Below, piece after piece: positions 1-5,911 of a stretch of 14,180 bases of DNA (the stretch's first letter is position 1; every line of letters begins with the position of its first letter). The stretch is from Candidatus Woesearchaeota archaeon (GTDB taxonomy: Archaea > Nanobdellota > Nanobdellia > Woesearchaeales > 21-14-0-10-32-9), in assembly GCA_007116295.1 (NCBI GenBank), contig SKIS01000014.1, forward strand, positions 1-14,180, written 5' to 3'. Both the position numbers and the translations under genes were made by a program. A model generated the notes under the pieces. It did not search any database. It had not been told where the DNA came from and saw only the letters and a list, made by a program, of their open reading frames with translations.

Positions 1-525
1 AATCATAAAACTTCCCTTACTTATATACTCTCCTGACTTAGCATGCTTAGTTACTTGCTGGGGAGTTACATAAAAAACTTCTGCTGTCCTCAAATTGTTT
101 TGCCAAGCTTTGCTATTACTAGCAGTAAAAACTGCTGCCTCTTGCAAAGTTCTTTCTCCTATCTCTTTTCCTTTTTGACTTTTAACAACAACAAAAGGGC
201 TTCCAGGAGAGTCTGTATGAAAAACTAAATCTTTTTTATCAATATATTTTTTTACTAATTGCTCGTTAGAGTCTGCGTCTTTGCCTCCAACAACTAAGAA
301 GTCTTCTGAGGAAAAAAACCATTTATATTCATGATACCAATTATTATGTTTAGGCTTGAACTTTTCTTTAATTTTAGGAATCTTAGTTTCTTTTTCTTTT
401 TGTAAGGTGGCTCTTTCAACTGCTTTCTTTGCACCTTCAAGTTTTTTCTTAGCCTTCTTAGCTTTATCGTAGTAATCCGAAGCGTTTTCTTCCAAAGTTT
501 TTTTCAAATCTAATTTAATTTTCAT
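1..525 (-). CDS. Stand-alone NFACT-R (DUF814) domain protein, 3' end cut by window edge
   Basis: Reading leftward from ATG 525-523, all 175 codons to base 1 are open. Residues 1-60 are a basic coiled coil containing ENASDYYDKAKKAKKK, which resembles the segment just before NFACT-R in RqcH/Tae2. From about residue 68 follows NFACT-R: KWFFSSEDFLVVGGKDADSN, DLVFHTDSPGSP and the HAKSGEYISKGSFMI end motif. NFACT-R is an RNA-binding module of ribosome quality-control factors. The NFACT-N and HhH parts are absent: an in-frame TGA lies at 540-538, and the upstream pilin-like gene stops 4 bases before the ATG, so this is a separate short protein. It is co-transcribed with that gene. Likely role is binding tRNA or the ribosome; the exact function is unknown. 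Family call is strong; completeness cannot be judged because the C-terminus lies outside the window. Confidence 0.88.
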   Translation of the reverse strand, partial: MKIKLDLKKTLEENASDYYDKAKKAKKKLEGAKKAVERATLQKEKETKIPKIKEKFKPKHNNWYHEYKWFFSSEDFLVVGGKDADSNEQLVKKYIDKKDLVFHTDSPGSPFVVVKSQKGKEIGERTLQEAAVFTASNSKAWQNNLRTAEVFYVTPQQVTKHAKSGEYISKGSFMI

Positions 526-529
526 TTTA

Positions 530-949
530 CTAACAATTCACCCTTGATGGCTGTAATATTTTATCAGGACAAGCATTTTGAACAGAAGGTACTAACTTTA
601 AAGATAATATGTTCCCAGGGTGACTATAAGTTGCCCTAAACGACTCTCTAGGCCTTACTCTGCTTTGAGGTATGGATACCGTTTCGCTACCCGAGCTTGT
701 TTCTATTTCTATGCTAAGAGAAGTAATAGTGGTAGTACCTGTGTTTCTTATATCCACGACTATTTGTCTCCTGACTGCATCATAGCAAACAGGACTATTT
801 GAAGCAGCCCTTAAGTCTATATTTTCACAAATAGGCTCACTTGTCCCCATACGTTCAACTATGCTAAAACCAACAGATAATACAGCTACCGCTAAGCTCA
901 AAATTAGGATAAGTGTTATCATAGGTGATAAATGGCCAATTTTATTCAT
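530..949 (-). CDS. Pilin/archaellin-like secreted protein with four cysteines
   Basis: This encodes 139 residues from ATG 949-947, MNKIGHLSPMITLILILSLA. A short basic N-terminus with Gly-5 is followed by an uninterrupted hydrophobic helix to about residue 30, as in archaeal type IV pilins or FlaF/FlaG-like proteins processed by a PibD/EppA-type peptidase. The mature part is predicted beta-rich with the pattern VVDIRNTGTTTITSLSIEI, typical of pilin-like beta sandwiches. Cysteines 41, 55, 127 and 139 could form two external disulfides. A longer frame begins at 1039, but those 30 residues would overlap the promoter and the start of the divergent gene. No Shine-Dalgarno precedes ATG 949, and the TATA box at 977-986 would place the transcript start within a few bases of it, so I choose 949. 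It is the first gene of a leftward operon with the NFACT-R gene. Confidence 0.75.
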   Translation of the reverse strand: MNKIGHLSPMITLILILSLAVAVLSVGFSIVERMGTSEPICENIDLRAASNSPVCYDAVRRQIVVDIRNTGTTTITSLSIEIETSSGSETVSIPQSRVRPRESFRATYSHPGNILSLKLVPSVQNACPDKILQPSRVNC

Positions 950-964
950 TATTACAAAAGAAAA

Positions 965-1010
965 GATATAAAAGTATTTATATAAACATTTCGTAATAAT
1001 AAAAAGAGGT
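965..1010. promoter_or_regulatory. Divergent promoter region with palindromic TATA box
   Basis: TTTATATAAA at 977-986 is its own reverse complement, so it reads as a TATA box on both strands. Leftward, a start about 26 bases from its centre falls near 955, just before ATG 949, giving an almost leaderless mRNA. Rightward, it would give a start near 1007; a second TATA-like GATATAAAAG at 965-974 would start near 996 and keep the Shine-Dalgarno GAGGT (1006-1010) in the leader. GAGGT stands 8 bases before ATG 1019. Which box serves the rightward gene is uncertain. Confidence 0.55.
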
Positions 1011-1018
1011 CCCTCAAA

Positions 1019-1462
1019 ATGTTTATGAACAAAGCACAAAGCTCTACTGAATTCCTTATAATAGTGGCTATTTCTATGGCTCTTTTAGTTCCTGCGAGTA
1101 TAATTTTTATAAACTATGTCCAAAGTAGCACTTCTCAGGTCTCAGCTAACCAAATAAACGTTTTAGGAACAGAAATAATGAACAAAGCAGAAGAGATGTA
1201 TTTAGTAGGTGAAAATTCTTGGACGACCATAGAAATTAGCTTTCCATCAGTATTTGCTAATGCTTCTGTGAATTCAAATTCTGACTTGGTATTTAACTAC
1301 GAAACGCAGTCTGGTGTCAGTCAATTAGTTTATTTCTCTCAAAGATTTAACATATCGGATGGAGGAGATTGCGCTACTTCCTGCGATTTAAACTTGACCC
1401 CTGGGATAAACAGAATAAGAATTCAATATGATGAAGGTATGATAAATATAGTAAAAACATGA
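1019..1462 (+). CDS. Archaeal type IV pilin-like protein (class III signal peptide)
   Basis: This encodes 147 residues. The N-terminus MFMNKAQSSTEFLIIVA has the archaeal prepilin pattern: a basic residue, then A|Q processing with Gln+1 and Glu+5, followed directly by a hydrophobic helix to about residue 33. The rest is a small extracellular beta domain with one close cysteine pair (118 and 122) and the C-terminal strand pattern GINRIRI..DEGMINI. Start 1019 is preferred over the in-frame ATG at 1025 because GAGGT ends 8 bases before it. The stop overlaps the next start (ATGA at 1459-1462), so the two pilins are probably translationally coupled and are likely subunits of one appendage. Whether it is a major or minor pilin cannot be told from sequence alone. 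Confidence 0.8.
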   Translation: MFMNKAQSSTEFLIIVAISMALLVPASIIFINYVQSSTSQVSANQINVLGTEIMNKAEEMYLVGENSWTTIEISFPSVFANASVNSNSDLVFNYETQSGVSQLVYFSQRFNISDGGDCATSCDLNLTPGINRIRIQYDEGMINIVKT

Positions 1463-2061
1463 AATCAAACAACAAAGCGCAAACATCGGTGGAATTCATG
1501 ATATTACTAGGATTCACAATAGTTGTCGCAGCGGTACTGATAGGTGTATTAGAAACAAATCTTTCATCAACACAAATTCAAAGAGATCAACAAAGAGCAG
1601 ACGAAGTTTTCTCTATATTAATGACTGAAATAGAATTCGCAGATCAAACAAGACCCACTTTTCAAAGACAATTTTATATTCCTTTCAATATCGGTGGGCA
1701 AGAGTATGACATAAATATAATTGACAGGCAAGAAGTTGTAATAACTTATAACAACAAACAATATGTATATTTTTTACCTCAAAGAGTTGAAGGGGATGTC
1801 GCGGTAGGAAATAACTTAATAACAAAAGAATGTTTTGACGTGAATTGCGTTATTACCCTACAATCAATTGAGCCAGAAGTTACTCAGGCTCTATGGGGAG
1901 ATATAGGTGGGAATATAGGATACCAAACAGATATAATGGATATTCTCGATGCTTTACTAAATAAAGATTTGGTTTATTGGGAAATAGGAGATGACTCGGA
2001 TAAAGGGTTTGCTATATCGGGAAGTACATTAGTTGTTGGCAATATATCTGGACTAAAGTAA
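1459..2061 (+). CDS. Type IV pilin-like protein with C-terminal WGDI-type module
   Basis: This encodes 200 residues. The N-terminus MKSNNKAQTSVEFMILLGFT is a class III signal with a predicted KA|QTSVEF cut, followed by a helix to about residue 32. Residues 35-60 continue as a polar helix, and 70-135 look beta-rich with Cys125 and Cys130. The C-terminal segment, residues 146-200, begins WGDIGGNIGYQTDIM and ends in a GFAISGSTLVVGNIS strand pair. The protein encoded at 3126-3437 has the same two elements in the same order (W54 motif, then GVAISSGNLVIGDVS), so this is a portable module. Comparable WG-x-I-x-G-x-I-x-x-Q-x-D-L strings occur in phage tail-fibre shafts; that similarity is from memory. 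The gene overlaps the upstream pilin by four bases. Confidence 0.8.
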   Translation: MKSNNKAQTSVEFMILLGFTIVVAAVLIGVLETNLSSTQIQRDQQRADEVFSILMTEIEFADQTRPTFQRQFYIPFNIGGQEYDINIIDRQEVVITYNNKQYVYFLPQRVEGDVAVGNNLITKECFDVNCVITLQSIEPEVTQALWGDIGGNIGYQTDIMDILDALLNKDLVYWEIGDDSDKGFAISGSTLVVGNISGLK

Positions 2062-2080
2062 ATATTTATTAAAGAAGAAA

Positions 2081-2128
2081 TATTTATAAGAGAAAGAAAA
2101 TTAAATTAACTAAAAACATATAGGAGGG
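2081..2128 (+). promoter_or_regulatory. tatA promoter and Shine-Dalgarno
   Basis: TATA-like TATTTATAAG at 2081-2090 predicts a start near 2112. The leader then holds GGAGGG at 2123-2128, nine bases before ATG 2138. This is the strongest Shine-Dalgarno in the window, in line with the high TatA level Tat systems need. Confidence 0.6.
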
Positions 2129-2137
2129 AAACAATAA

Positions 2138-2380
2138 ATGATTGGCGCAACAGAAATTATAATTATTTTAGCAGTTATAGTATTCTTATTTGGCGGAAAA
2201 AGAGTTGTTGCTTGGGTTAGAAACCTAGGAGAAGCTAAAAGAGAATTTGACAAAGAATTCAAAGGCGAAAAAAGTGAAGAAAAGCCAAAGAAGAAATCAA
2301 CAGCAAAAAAAGCTTCAAAAGCAAAGAAGAAGTCTTCACCTAAAAAGAAAACTTCTGCTAAAAAGACAAAGAAGAAGTAA
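2138..2380 (+). CDS. tatA: Sec-independent (Tat) translocase subunit TatA
   Basis: This encodes 80 residues. TatA oligomerises in the membrane with TatC to pass folded proteins that carry twin-arginine leaders. Visible signatures are a polar residue near the start of a short transmembrane helix (E6, helix about 7-18), the hinge FLFGGK, and an amphipathic helix RVVAWVRNLGEAKREFDKEF with the conserved glycine and phenylalanine spacing. The tail from about residue 43 is almost only Lys, Ser, Ala and Glu, with repeats such as KKKSTAKKASKAKKK, resembling a histone H1-like tail rather than the usual acidic TatA tail. No separate TatB is seen, as is usual in archaea. tatC follows 41 bases downstream, with a hairpin between them. 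Confidence 0.9.
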   Translation: MIGATEIIIILAVIVFLFGGKRVVAWVRNLGEAKREFDKEFKGEKSEEKPKKKSTAKKASKAKKKSSPKKKTSAKKTKKK

Positions 2381-2384
2381 CTCT

Positions 2385-2406
2385 AAAAAGACTATAACGT
2401 CTTTTT
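2385..2406 (+). terminator. Perfect 8-bp hairpin between tatA and tatC, possible attenuator
   Basis: AAAAAGAC (2385-2392) and GTCTTTTT (2399-2406) pair perfectly around a 6-base loop, and a further T-rich stretch (2402-2417) follows. The 3' arm plus T-tract resembles an archaeal terminator. It lies just after the tatA stop and 15 bases before the tatC start, so it could partly stop transcription and lower TatC relative to TatA. The stem is A/T-rich and weak, so the effect is a hypothesis. Confidence 0.45.
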
Positions 2407-2421
2407 ACTTATTTTTTAAAC

Positions 2422-3081
2422 ATGAAAGAGATGACGTTAGCTCAGCACTTTACTGAGATGAAAAACTACTTGAAAAGCATAGGTTTATTTCTAATTTTTA
2501 CCTCAATAATAATATTCTTTTTTTCAGAATACTTAATACTTCAACTACTTTCTTACTATGGTTTAGAAAACATTATTGTAACTTCTCCAACAGCCTATAT
2601 ACTTATGAAATTATATTTATCTGTAATTTTGGGTTTAATAATAACTATTCCTTACTTCATGTACAAACTCAACAAATTTTTAGCTTTAAAACAAAAAAAC
2701 CTAAAAAAAGTAGTTTTATACTCGGCGATATTGGCCTTTTTAGGAGCAATTTTTGGTTTTACAATTTTTTCTAAGTACACAATAGAGTACTTTTTAATCG
2801 TGCCTGAAATGATAATGCCTATGTGGACTTTAGATAGCGTTATAAAATATGTGCTTTTCATAACAGTTAGTTTTGCTATTATAGCTCAATTAATACTAAT
2901 AATTCCTTTACTTGTAAAAAATAATATAATAAAAAAATCAACTCTCAAAAATAGTAGAGGGGCAATATTTGTAGGATTACTAATTTTAGCAAGCATATTA
3001 ACACCTCCTGATCCTTGGACACAAATAGCTATGATAATACCTATGTATGCGTGTTTTGAGACAGGTATATTGCTAAGTTAA
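2422..3081 (+). CDS. tatC: Sec-independent (Tat) translocase subunit TatC
   Basis: This encodes 219 residues with about six hydrophobic helices. TatC is the receptor for twin-arginine leaders. The N-terminal QHFTEMKNYL matches the family H(L/F)xELRxRL helix, with E12 in the place of E. coli Glu15. The C-terminal half has KNSRGAIFVGLL.. followed by ILTPPDPWTQIAMIIPMY, the best-conserved family block, and FETG at the last helix. Two deviations are visible. The cytoplasmic loop after TM2 reads ALKQKNLKKVV, with no obvious match to the leader-binding Glu103 of E. coli. The protein ends right after FETGILLS, without a cytoplasmic tail, so it is shorter than the roughly 240-260 residues usual in bacteria. 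No Shine-Dalgarno precedes ATG 2422; a second in-frame ATG lies at 2431. Confidence 0.88.
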   Translation: MKEMTLAQHFTEMKNYLKSIGLFLIFTSIIIFFFSEYLILQLLSYYGLENIIVTSPTAYILMKLYLSVILGLIITIPYFMYKLNKFLALKQKNLKKVVLYSAILAFLGAIFGFTIFSKYTIEYFLIVPEMIMPMWTLDSVIKYVLFITVSFAIIAQLILIIPLLVKNNIIKKSTLKNSRGAIFVGLLILASILTPPDPWTQIAMIIPMYACFETGILLS

Positions 3082-3094
3082 AGTTTTCGTAATA

Positions 3095-3104
3095 TTTTTA
3101 TACT
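3095..3104 (+). promoter_or_regulatory. TATA-like box upstream of the WGDI-module gene
   Basis: TTTTTATACT in the 44-base gap after tatC puts a predicted start at about 3125, next to ATG 3126. No Shine-Dalgarno is present, so a leaderless transcript separate from tatAC is likely. Confidence 0.45.
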
Positions 3105-3125
3105 TCGTTTATACATATTAAACTA

Positions 3126-3437
3126 ATGAACGAAAACCCTTCCCCAAATAACTTAGTTAGTTCTAACTTTTATCTAGTTTTAACTACGTTATTAATATTA
3201 ACAGTAGTACTAGTTCTAAACTCGTTTTCTTCTCAGGTAGTAATGGCTCAAAGCATTAGCTCACAAAGCTACGCTAGCATAATCTGGGGAGACATCGTTG
3301 GAGATATAGCAAACCAAGAAGACTTAATGGCTATAGTAGAAGATAAAGTTGTAAAAGGAGATACAATAGAGCTAGATAATTCAGGTTTGGGCGTTGCGAT
3401 TAGTTCAGGAAACTTAGTTATAGGTGATGTAAGTTGA
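3126..3437 (+). CDS. Small exported or membrane-anchored protein with WGDI-type module
   Basis: This encodes 103 residues. A polar N-terminus is followed by a hydrophobic helix at about 16-32 and then VVMAQS, which could be a signal-peptidase site (A|Q) or leave a membrane anchor. The exposed part, residues 50-103, carries WGDIVGDIANQEDLM and ends GVAISSGNLVIGDVS, the same module as the C-terminus of the pilin at 1459-2061. It may be a non-pilin partner displaying the same tip or trimer-forming element. It follows tatC by 44 bases but is probably transcribed from its own TATA box. Its stop overlaps the start of the next small gene by one base. I do not recognise a named family. Confidence 0.65.
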   Translation: MNENPSPNNLVSSNFYLVLTTLLILTVVLVLNSFSSQVVMAQSISSQSYASIIWGDIVGDIANQEDLMAIVEDKVVKGDTIELDNSGLGVAISSGNLVIGDVS

Positions 3438-3607
3438 TGAAACTAGATGATGTGTGGTCAAAAAAAATGACTAGGAAAGACTTTTTGAAATTACTTAGTT
3501 TAGGATTCTTAGTTGCACTAATATTCAATAAAGAAATGATAAGCAACATGATTAATAGTGATGACATAATAATAAACGGAACTAAGATAGGTCAAATAAA
3601 ACGCTAA
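3437..3607 (+). CDS. 56-residue protein with twin-arginine-like (RK) leader
   Basis: ATG 3437-3439 overlaps the preceding TGA, and the frame is open to TAA 3605-3607. Residues 11-30 are MTRKDFLKLLSLGFLVALIF, which fits the Tat consensus (S/T)RRxFLK except that the second arginine is lysine, followed by a hydrophobic stretch of the usual length. There is no AxA cleavage site, so it may be a Tat-dependent membrane anchor with a short exposed tail of about 26 residues ending NGTKIGQIKR. Its place just after tatA-tatC and in a one-base overlap with the WGDI gene argues for a real gene. An ordinary signal anchor is the alternative. Function is unknown. Confidence 0.6.
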   Translation: MKLDDVWSKKMTRKDFLKLLSLGFLVALIFNKEMISNMINSDDIIINGTKIGQIKR

Positions 3608-3615
3608 TAATATAA

Positions 3616-4035
3616 ATGATTACTTCTAAAAATAGTAATATGAATCAAAATTTTGGGTTTGGTCAAAACAAGCTTTCCGGTCAAGAAAATGACGAGTTAA
3701 TAAAAAAACTTGCGGACGTAGCTTCAAACCTAAGAATATTAGAGGACAGGTATGGGAATTTAAGGCGGAAAACTCAACTCACAGATCAAGTTTTAATAGA
3801 TGCTCAAAGAAACTTTAGCAAAGAGAAAAGAATAATAAATGATGAAATAACAGAAATAAAAGAGTCTTTATTTGAAATAAAAAACAAAATAGGTGCTATG
3901 GGTGACGAGCTAGAAAACTCTGTTTCAATGAATGATTATTTGGTTTTAGAAAAATATTTAGAGCTTTGGAATCCTATAAAATTTGTTACGAGAAAGCAAC
4001 TTAATGATTATTTAGAAGAAAAATTTAAGAAGTAA
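3616..4035 (+). CDS. Cytoplasmic coiled-coil protein
   Basis: This encodes 139 residues from ATG 3616; an in-frame ATG at 3640 (MNQN) is a possible later start, and neither has a clear Shine-Dalgarno. After a short Gly/Asn/Gln-rich head, residues 22-105 are charged heptad-like helix (for example NLRILEDRYGNLRRKTQL). The protein ends in a compact segment, MNDYLVLEKYLELWNPIKFV, followed by a short basic helix. No signal or membrane segment is seen. The segment loosely recalls archaellum FlaD/E C-terminal regions, but I cannot assign it to that family. It follows the Tat-like peptide gene by eight bases and precedes another coiled-coil gene. A structural or scaffold role for the nearby envelope genes is inference. 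Confidence 0.65.
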   Translation: MITSKNSNMNQNFGFGQNKLSGQENDELIKKLADVASNLRILEDRYGNLRRKTQLTDQVLIDAQRNFSKEKRIINDEITEIKESLFEIKNKIGAMGDELENSVSMNDYLVLEKYLELWNPIKFVTRKQLNDYLEEKFKK

Positions 4036-4066
4036 AACATTATATTGATAAAAAAGAGGTATAAAA

Positions 4067-4699
4067 GTGAATGCGAGTCAGGTAAGTTTACCAATAGAAA
4101 AAATTAGTCAATTAAGAAGCCAAGGTATGGATAATAATTCTATAATGCAAAATCTAAAGCAGCAAGGTTTCACTTCTTCACAAATATTTGATGCTATGAA
4201 CCAGTTAGATATGAGAGGCGGCCAAGAAAGTGATGGGGAAATGGAAGTGCCAAGGCCTCCTTCTCCTCCAAATGAAGGTTCAGAAGTTCCAGTTCCTGCT
4301 CCTAGCTATACTGGTCAACAAAGTACGGATATTCAACAAAATCAATCTAATGAAGTTTCAGTTTCAAACGAGGAGCTAATAGAGTCAATCATTGATGAAA
4401 AATGGGAAGATCTTCTTTCTGATGTAACTAAAATCATTGAGTGGAAGAACTCTGCTAACTCTAAAATAGTGGAATTAGAACACAAATTCGATGCTCTAAA
4501 AAACGACTTTGATAAGATTCATAGTGCGCTTTTAAGAAAAATTGATGATTATGATAAAAACATAACTCATGTGGGTGCTGAAGTTAGGGCGATGGAAAAA
4601 GTATTTTCTAATGTGCTTCCTGTTTTTGCGGAGAATGTTTCTGAGTTATCTCAAATAGCAAAACAACTAGGCTCAAGTAAATCTTCGAAGAAAAAATAA
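4067..4699 (+). CDS. Coiled-coil protein with N-terminal helical (UBA-like) domain, GTG start
   Basis: This encodes 210 residues from GTG 4067-4069, chosen because Shine-Dalgarno GAGGT (4056-4060) stands six bases before it; the nearby ATG at 4071 is out of frame and stops at once. Residues 8-50 form a small helical unit with two similar halves, QLRSQGMDNNSIMQNLKQQG and then FTSSQIFDAMNQL, similar in pattern to UBA-type three-helix folds. A Pro/Glu/Gln-rich linker (55-98) joins it to a helical region (101-200) with EKWEDLLSDVTKIIEWKN and long heptads, plus a Ser/Lys tail. It is soluble and probably cytoplasmic. It likely works with the coiled-coil protein just upstream. It ends tail-to-tail, one base from the leftward membrane operon. 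No named family recognised. Confidence 0.7.
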   Translation: MNASQVSLPIEKISQLRSQGMDNNSIMQNLKQQGFTSSQIFDAMNQLDMRGGQESDGEMEVPRPPSPPNEGSEVPVPAPSYTGQQSTDIQQNQSNEVSVSNEELIESIIDEKWEDLLSDVTKIIEWKNSANSKIVELEHKFDALKNDFDKIHSALLRKIDDYDKNITHVGAEVRAMEKVFSNVLPVFAENVSELSQIAKQLGSSKSSKKK

Positions 4700-4700
4700 T

Positions 4701-5306
4701 TTATTCTACGTCTAAATAAGTTCTAGTCATTAAAAATAATGTGAATACTCCTATGAGCATAAGTGCTACAAAGCCTAGAACAGAAGGGTGTGTTACTGTG
4801 TTTAAAACATTAGTTGCGAAATCATCTGTAGCTACACTCCTATCATTAGGATCTGCAGGCCCTGGTGCTGGAGCTGTAACTGTTTGATTTTCTGAAGGAG
4901 AAGTTCCAATACCTCCTGCTTCTAATGTGCTTTGTCCAAACACTCCTCCTAATCCGAATATTCCCAATACCACTAATATGATTATGACCCATGTTCTCAT
5001 CTGTTGAGTTTTACCTGCTGTAAGGCTTTCTTCTTTTAGCCCAAACATCATTAGGATGAATAAAGCAAAGAAGCCTATGAATATAAAGGTAAAAAACCAA
5101 GGTGTTAAAAACAAGATTAGTGTGGTGGCTGCAGGATTTGCTATTGTTAAAACTGAAAAAGCAAACCCTATAAGTGCAGCTAAGCCTGTATTGTCTCCAA
5201 AAAAGTTTATTTTTTTAAGAAATCCGTATACGATTACAAAAATAAGTATCATAGCAAAAGCTATGGATACTAATTCAAATAATGTCACGTCTAATAGGCT
5301 TGTCAT
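4701..5306 (-). CDS. Polytopic membrane protein, third and most diverged of a tandem set
   Basis: This encodes 201 residues with hydrophobic helices near 8-31, 41-60, 62-90, 104-125 and 173-194. It matches the two upstream genes in layout: a first helix ending in FLKKINFFG, where they have LQKSKILG and LEKTKVLG, and a last helix ending FLMTR after HPS, where the neighbour has HPE and FITRE. Unlike them it has a Pro/Ala/Thr-rich loop (about 130-165) with an NQT sequon at 140-142, probably exposed outside the cell. It starts four bases after the stop of the gene before it, so it is the last gene of the leftward operon. Function is unknown; paralogy with the other two is probable but weak. Confidence 0.7.
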   Translation of the reverse strand: MTSLLDVTLFELVSIAFAMILIFVIVYGFLKKINFFGDNTGLAALIGFAFSVLTIANPAATTLILFLTPWFFTFIFIGFFALFILMMFGLKEESLTAGKTQQMRTWVIIILVVLGIFGLGGVFGQSTLEAGGIGTSPSENQTVTAPAPGPADPNDRSVATDDFATNVLNTVTHPSVLGFVALMLIGVFTLFLMTRTYLDVE

Positions 5307-5310
5307 TTTT

Positions 5311-5895
5311 TTACGGGTCTTTTAGTAGTTCTTTCCAGATTTTACCTTTATCAGGATTGTCTTCTTTTTCTTCTCTGGTGATAAACCAGATTATTATTGC
5401 GAAGAATAATAAGAATACAATCAGTGCTTGAAACTCTGGATGATATAAGAATCTTAACCAGTGTGGTAATCTTGCAGTTGTCCAGCCAGAGGCTATTAAA
5501 AATATGCTTAATACAGATATTAAGCTAAGTCCTACTACCCATCCGCTAATCTTATCTGCTGCTAATTCTTTACCAAATATTCCTATTATAAGTAAAACCA
5601 TGACTATTGCTACTGCTAATAATGATACTCCTGGCAGAGCGTTATTTATAATTTGCACGGGGTCCATGCCCATAGGGTATCTTCCTGTTACGCTAGGAAC
5701 AACAAATCCCAGTCCCATAACTAATGCTATTATTACGTTGAAATTCTTTCTTGGTTTGCCATTTTCATCTTTTCCAAGTATCTTGGATTTTTGAAGTACA
5801 GCGTAGATAAGGGTGAAAACTAATAAAAAAGGCAAAACAACGTGCCAAACACCCATATTATCTAGAGTACTTATTATATATCTAAAGTCCCACAT
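5311..5895 (-). CDS. Polytopic membrane protein of the LPFLLVFTLI family, second of three
   Basis: This encodes 194 residues. Residues 15-41, GVWHVVLPFLLVFTLIYAVL then QKSKILG, align closely with residues 17-43 of the preceding gene product. A second helix (53-69) follows a basic/Asn stretch (KPRKNFN), and further helices lie near 90-108, 116-135 and 156-173. The C-terminus REEKEDNPDKGKIWKELLKD is charged and probably cytoplasmic. Shine-Dalgarno AAGGTG lies on the minus strand at 5910-5905, nine bases before ATG 5895. The gap from the upstream stop is 16 bases. It is a structural paralogue in an operon; a channel, scaffold or appendage-base role is speculation. Confidence 0.75.
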   Translation of the reverse strand: MWDFRYIISTLDNMGVWHVVLPFLLVFTLIYAVLQKSKILGKDENGKPRKNFNVIIALVMGLGFVVPSVTGRYPMGMDPVQIINNALPGVSLLAVAIVMVLLIIGIFGKELAADKISGWVVGLSLISVLSIFLIASGWTTARLPHWLRFLYHPEFQALIVFLLFFAIIIWFITREEKEDNPDKGKIWKELLKDP

Positions 5896-5911
5896 TTTCT
5901 TTTACACCTTC

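Noticed and set aside
1006..1015. GAGGTCCCTC as an RNA hairpin that hides the Shine-Dalgarno of the first pilin
   Set aside because: The loop would be only two to four bases with a three- to four-base stem, too weak to claim.
950..1039. 30-residue N-terminal extension of the minus-strand pilin-like gene from ATG 1039
   Set aside because: It would cross the divergent promoter and the start of the rightward pilin, adds a Phe/Tyr-rich string before a normal class III signal, and the TATA position supports ATG 949.
2247..2456. Open frame of 69 codons in the +1 frame across the tatA tail
   Set aside because: It is a shadow of the lysine-rich tail (AAG/AAA repeats) with Arg/Lys-only composition, and crosses the tatA-tatC hairpin into tatC.
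4681..4720. Terminator between the convergent genes ending at 4699 and 4701
   Set aside because: The stops are one base apart and I see only A/T-rich sequence with no convincing stem.
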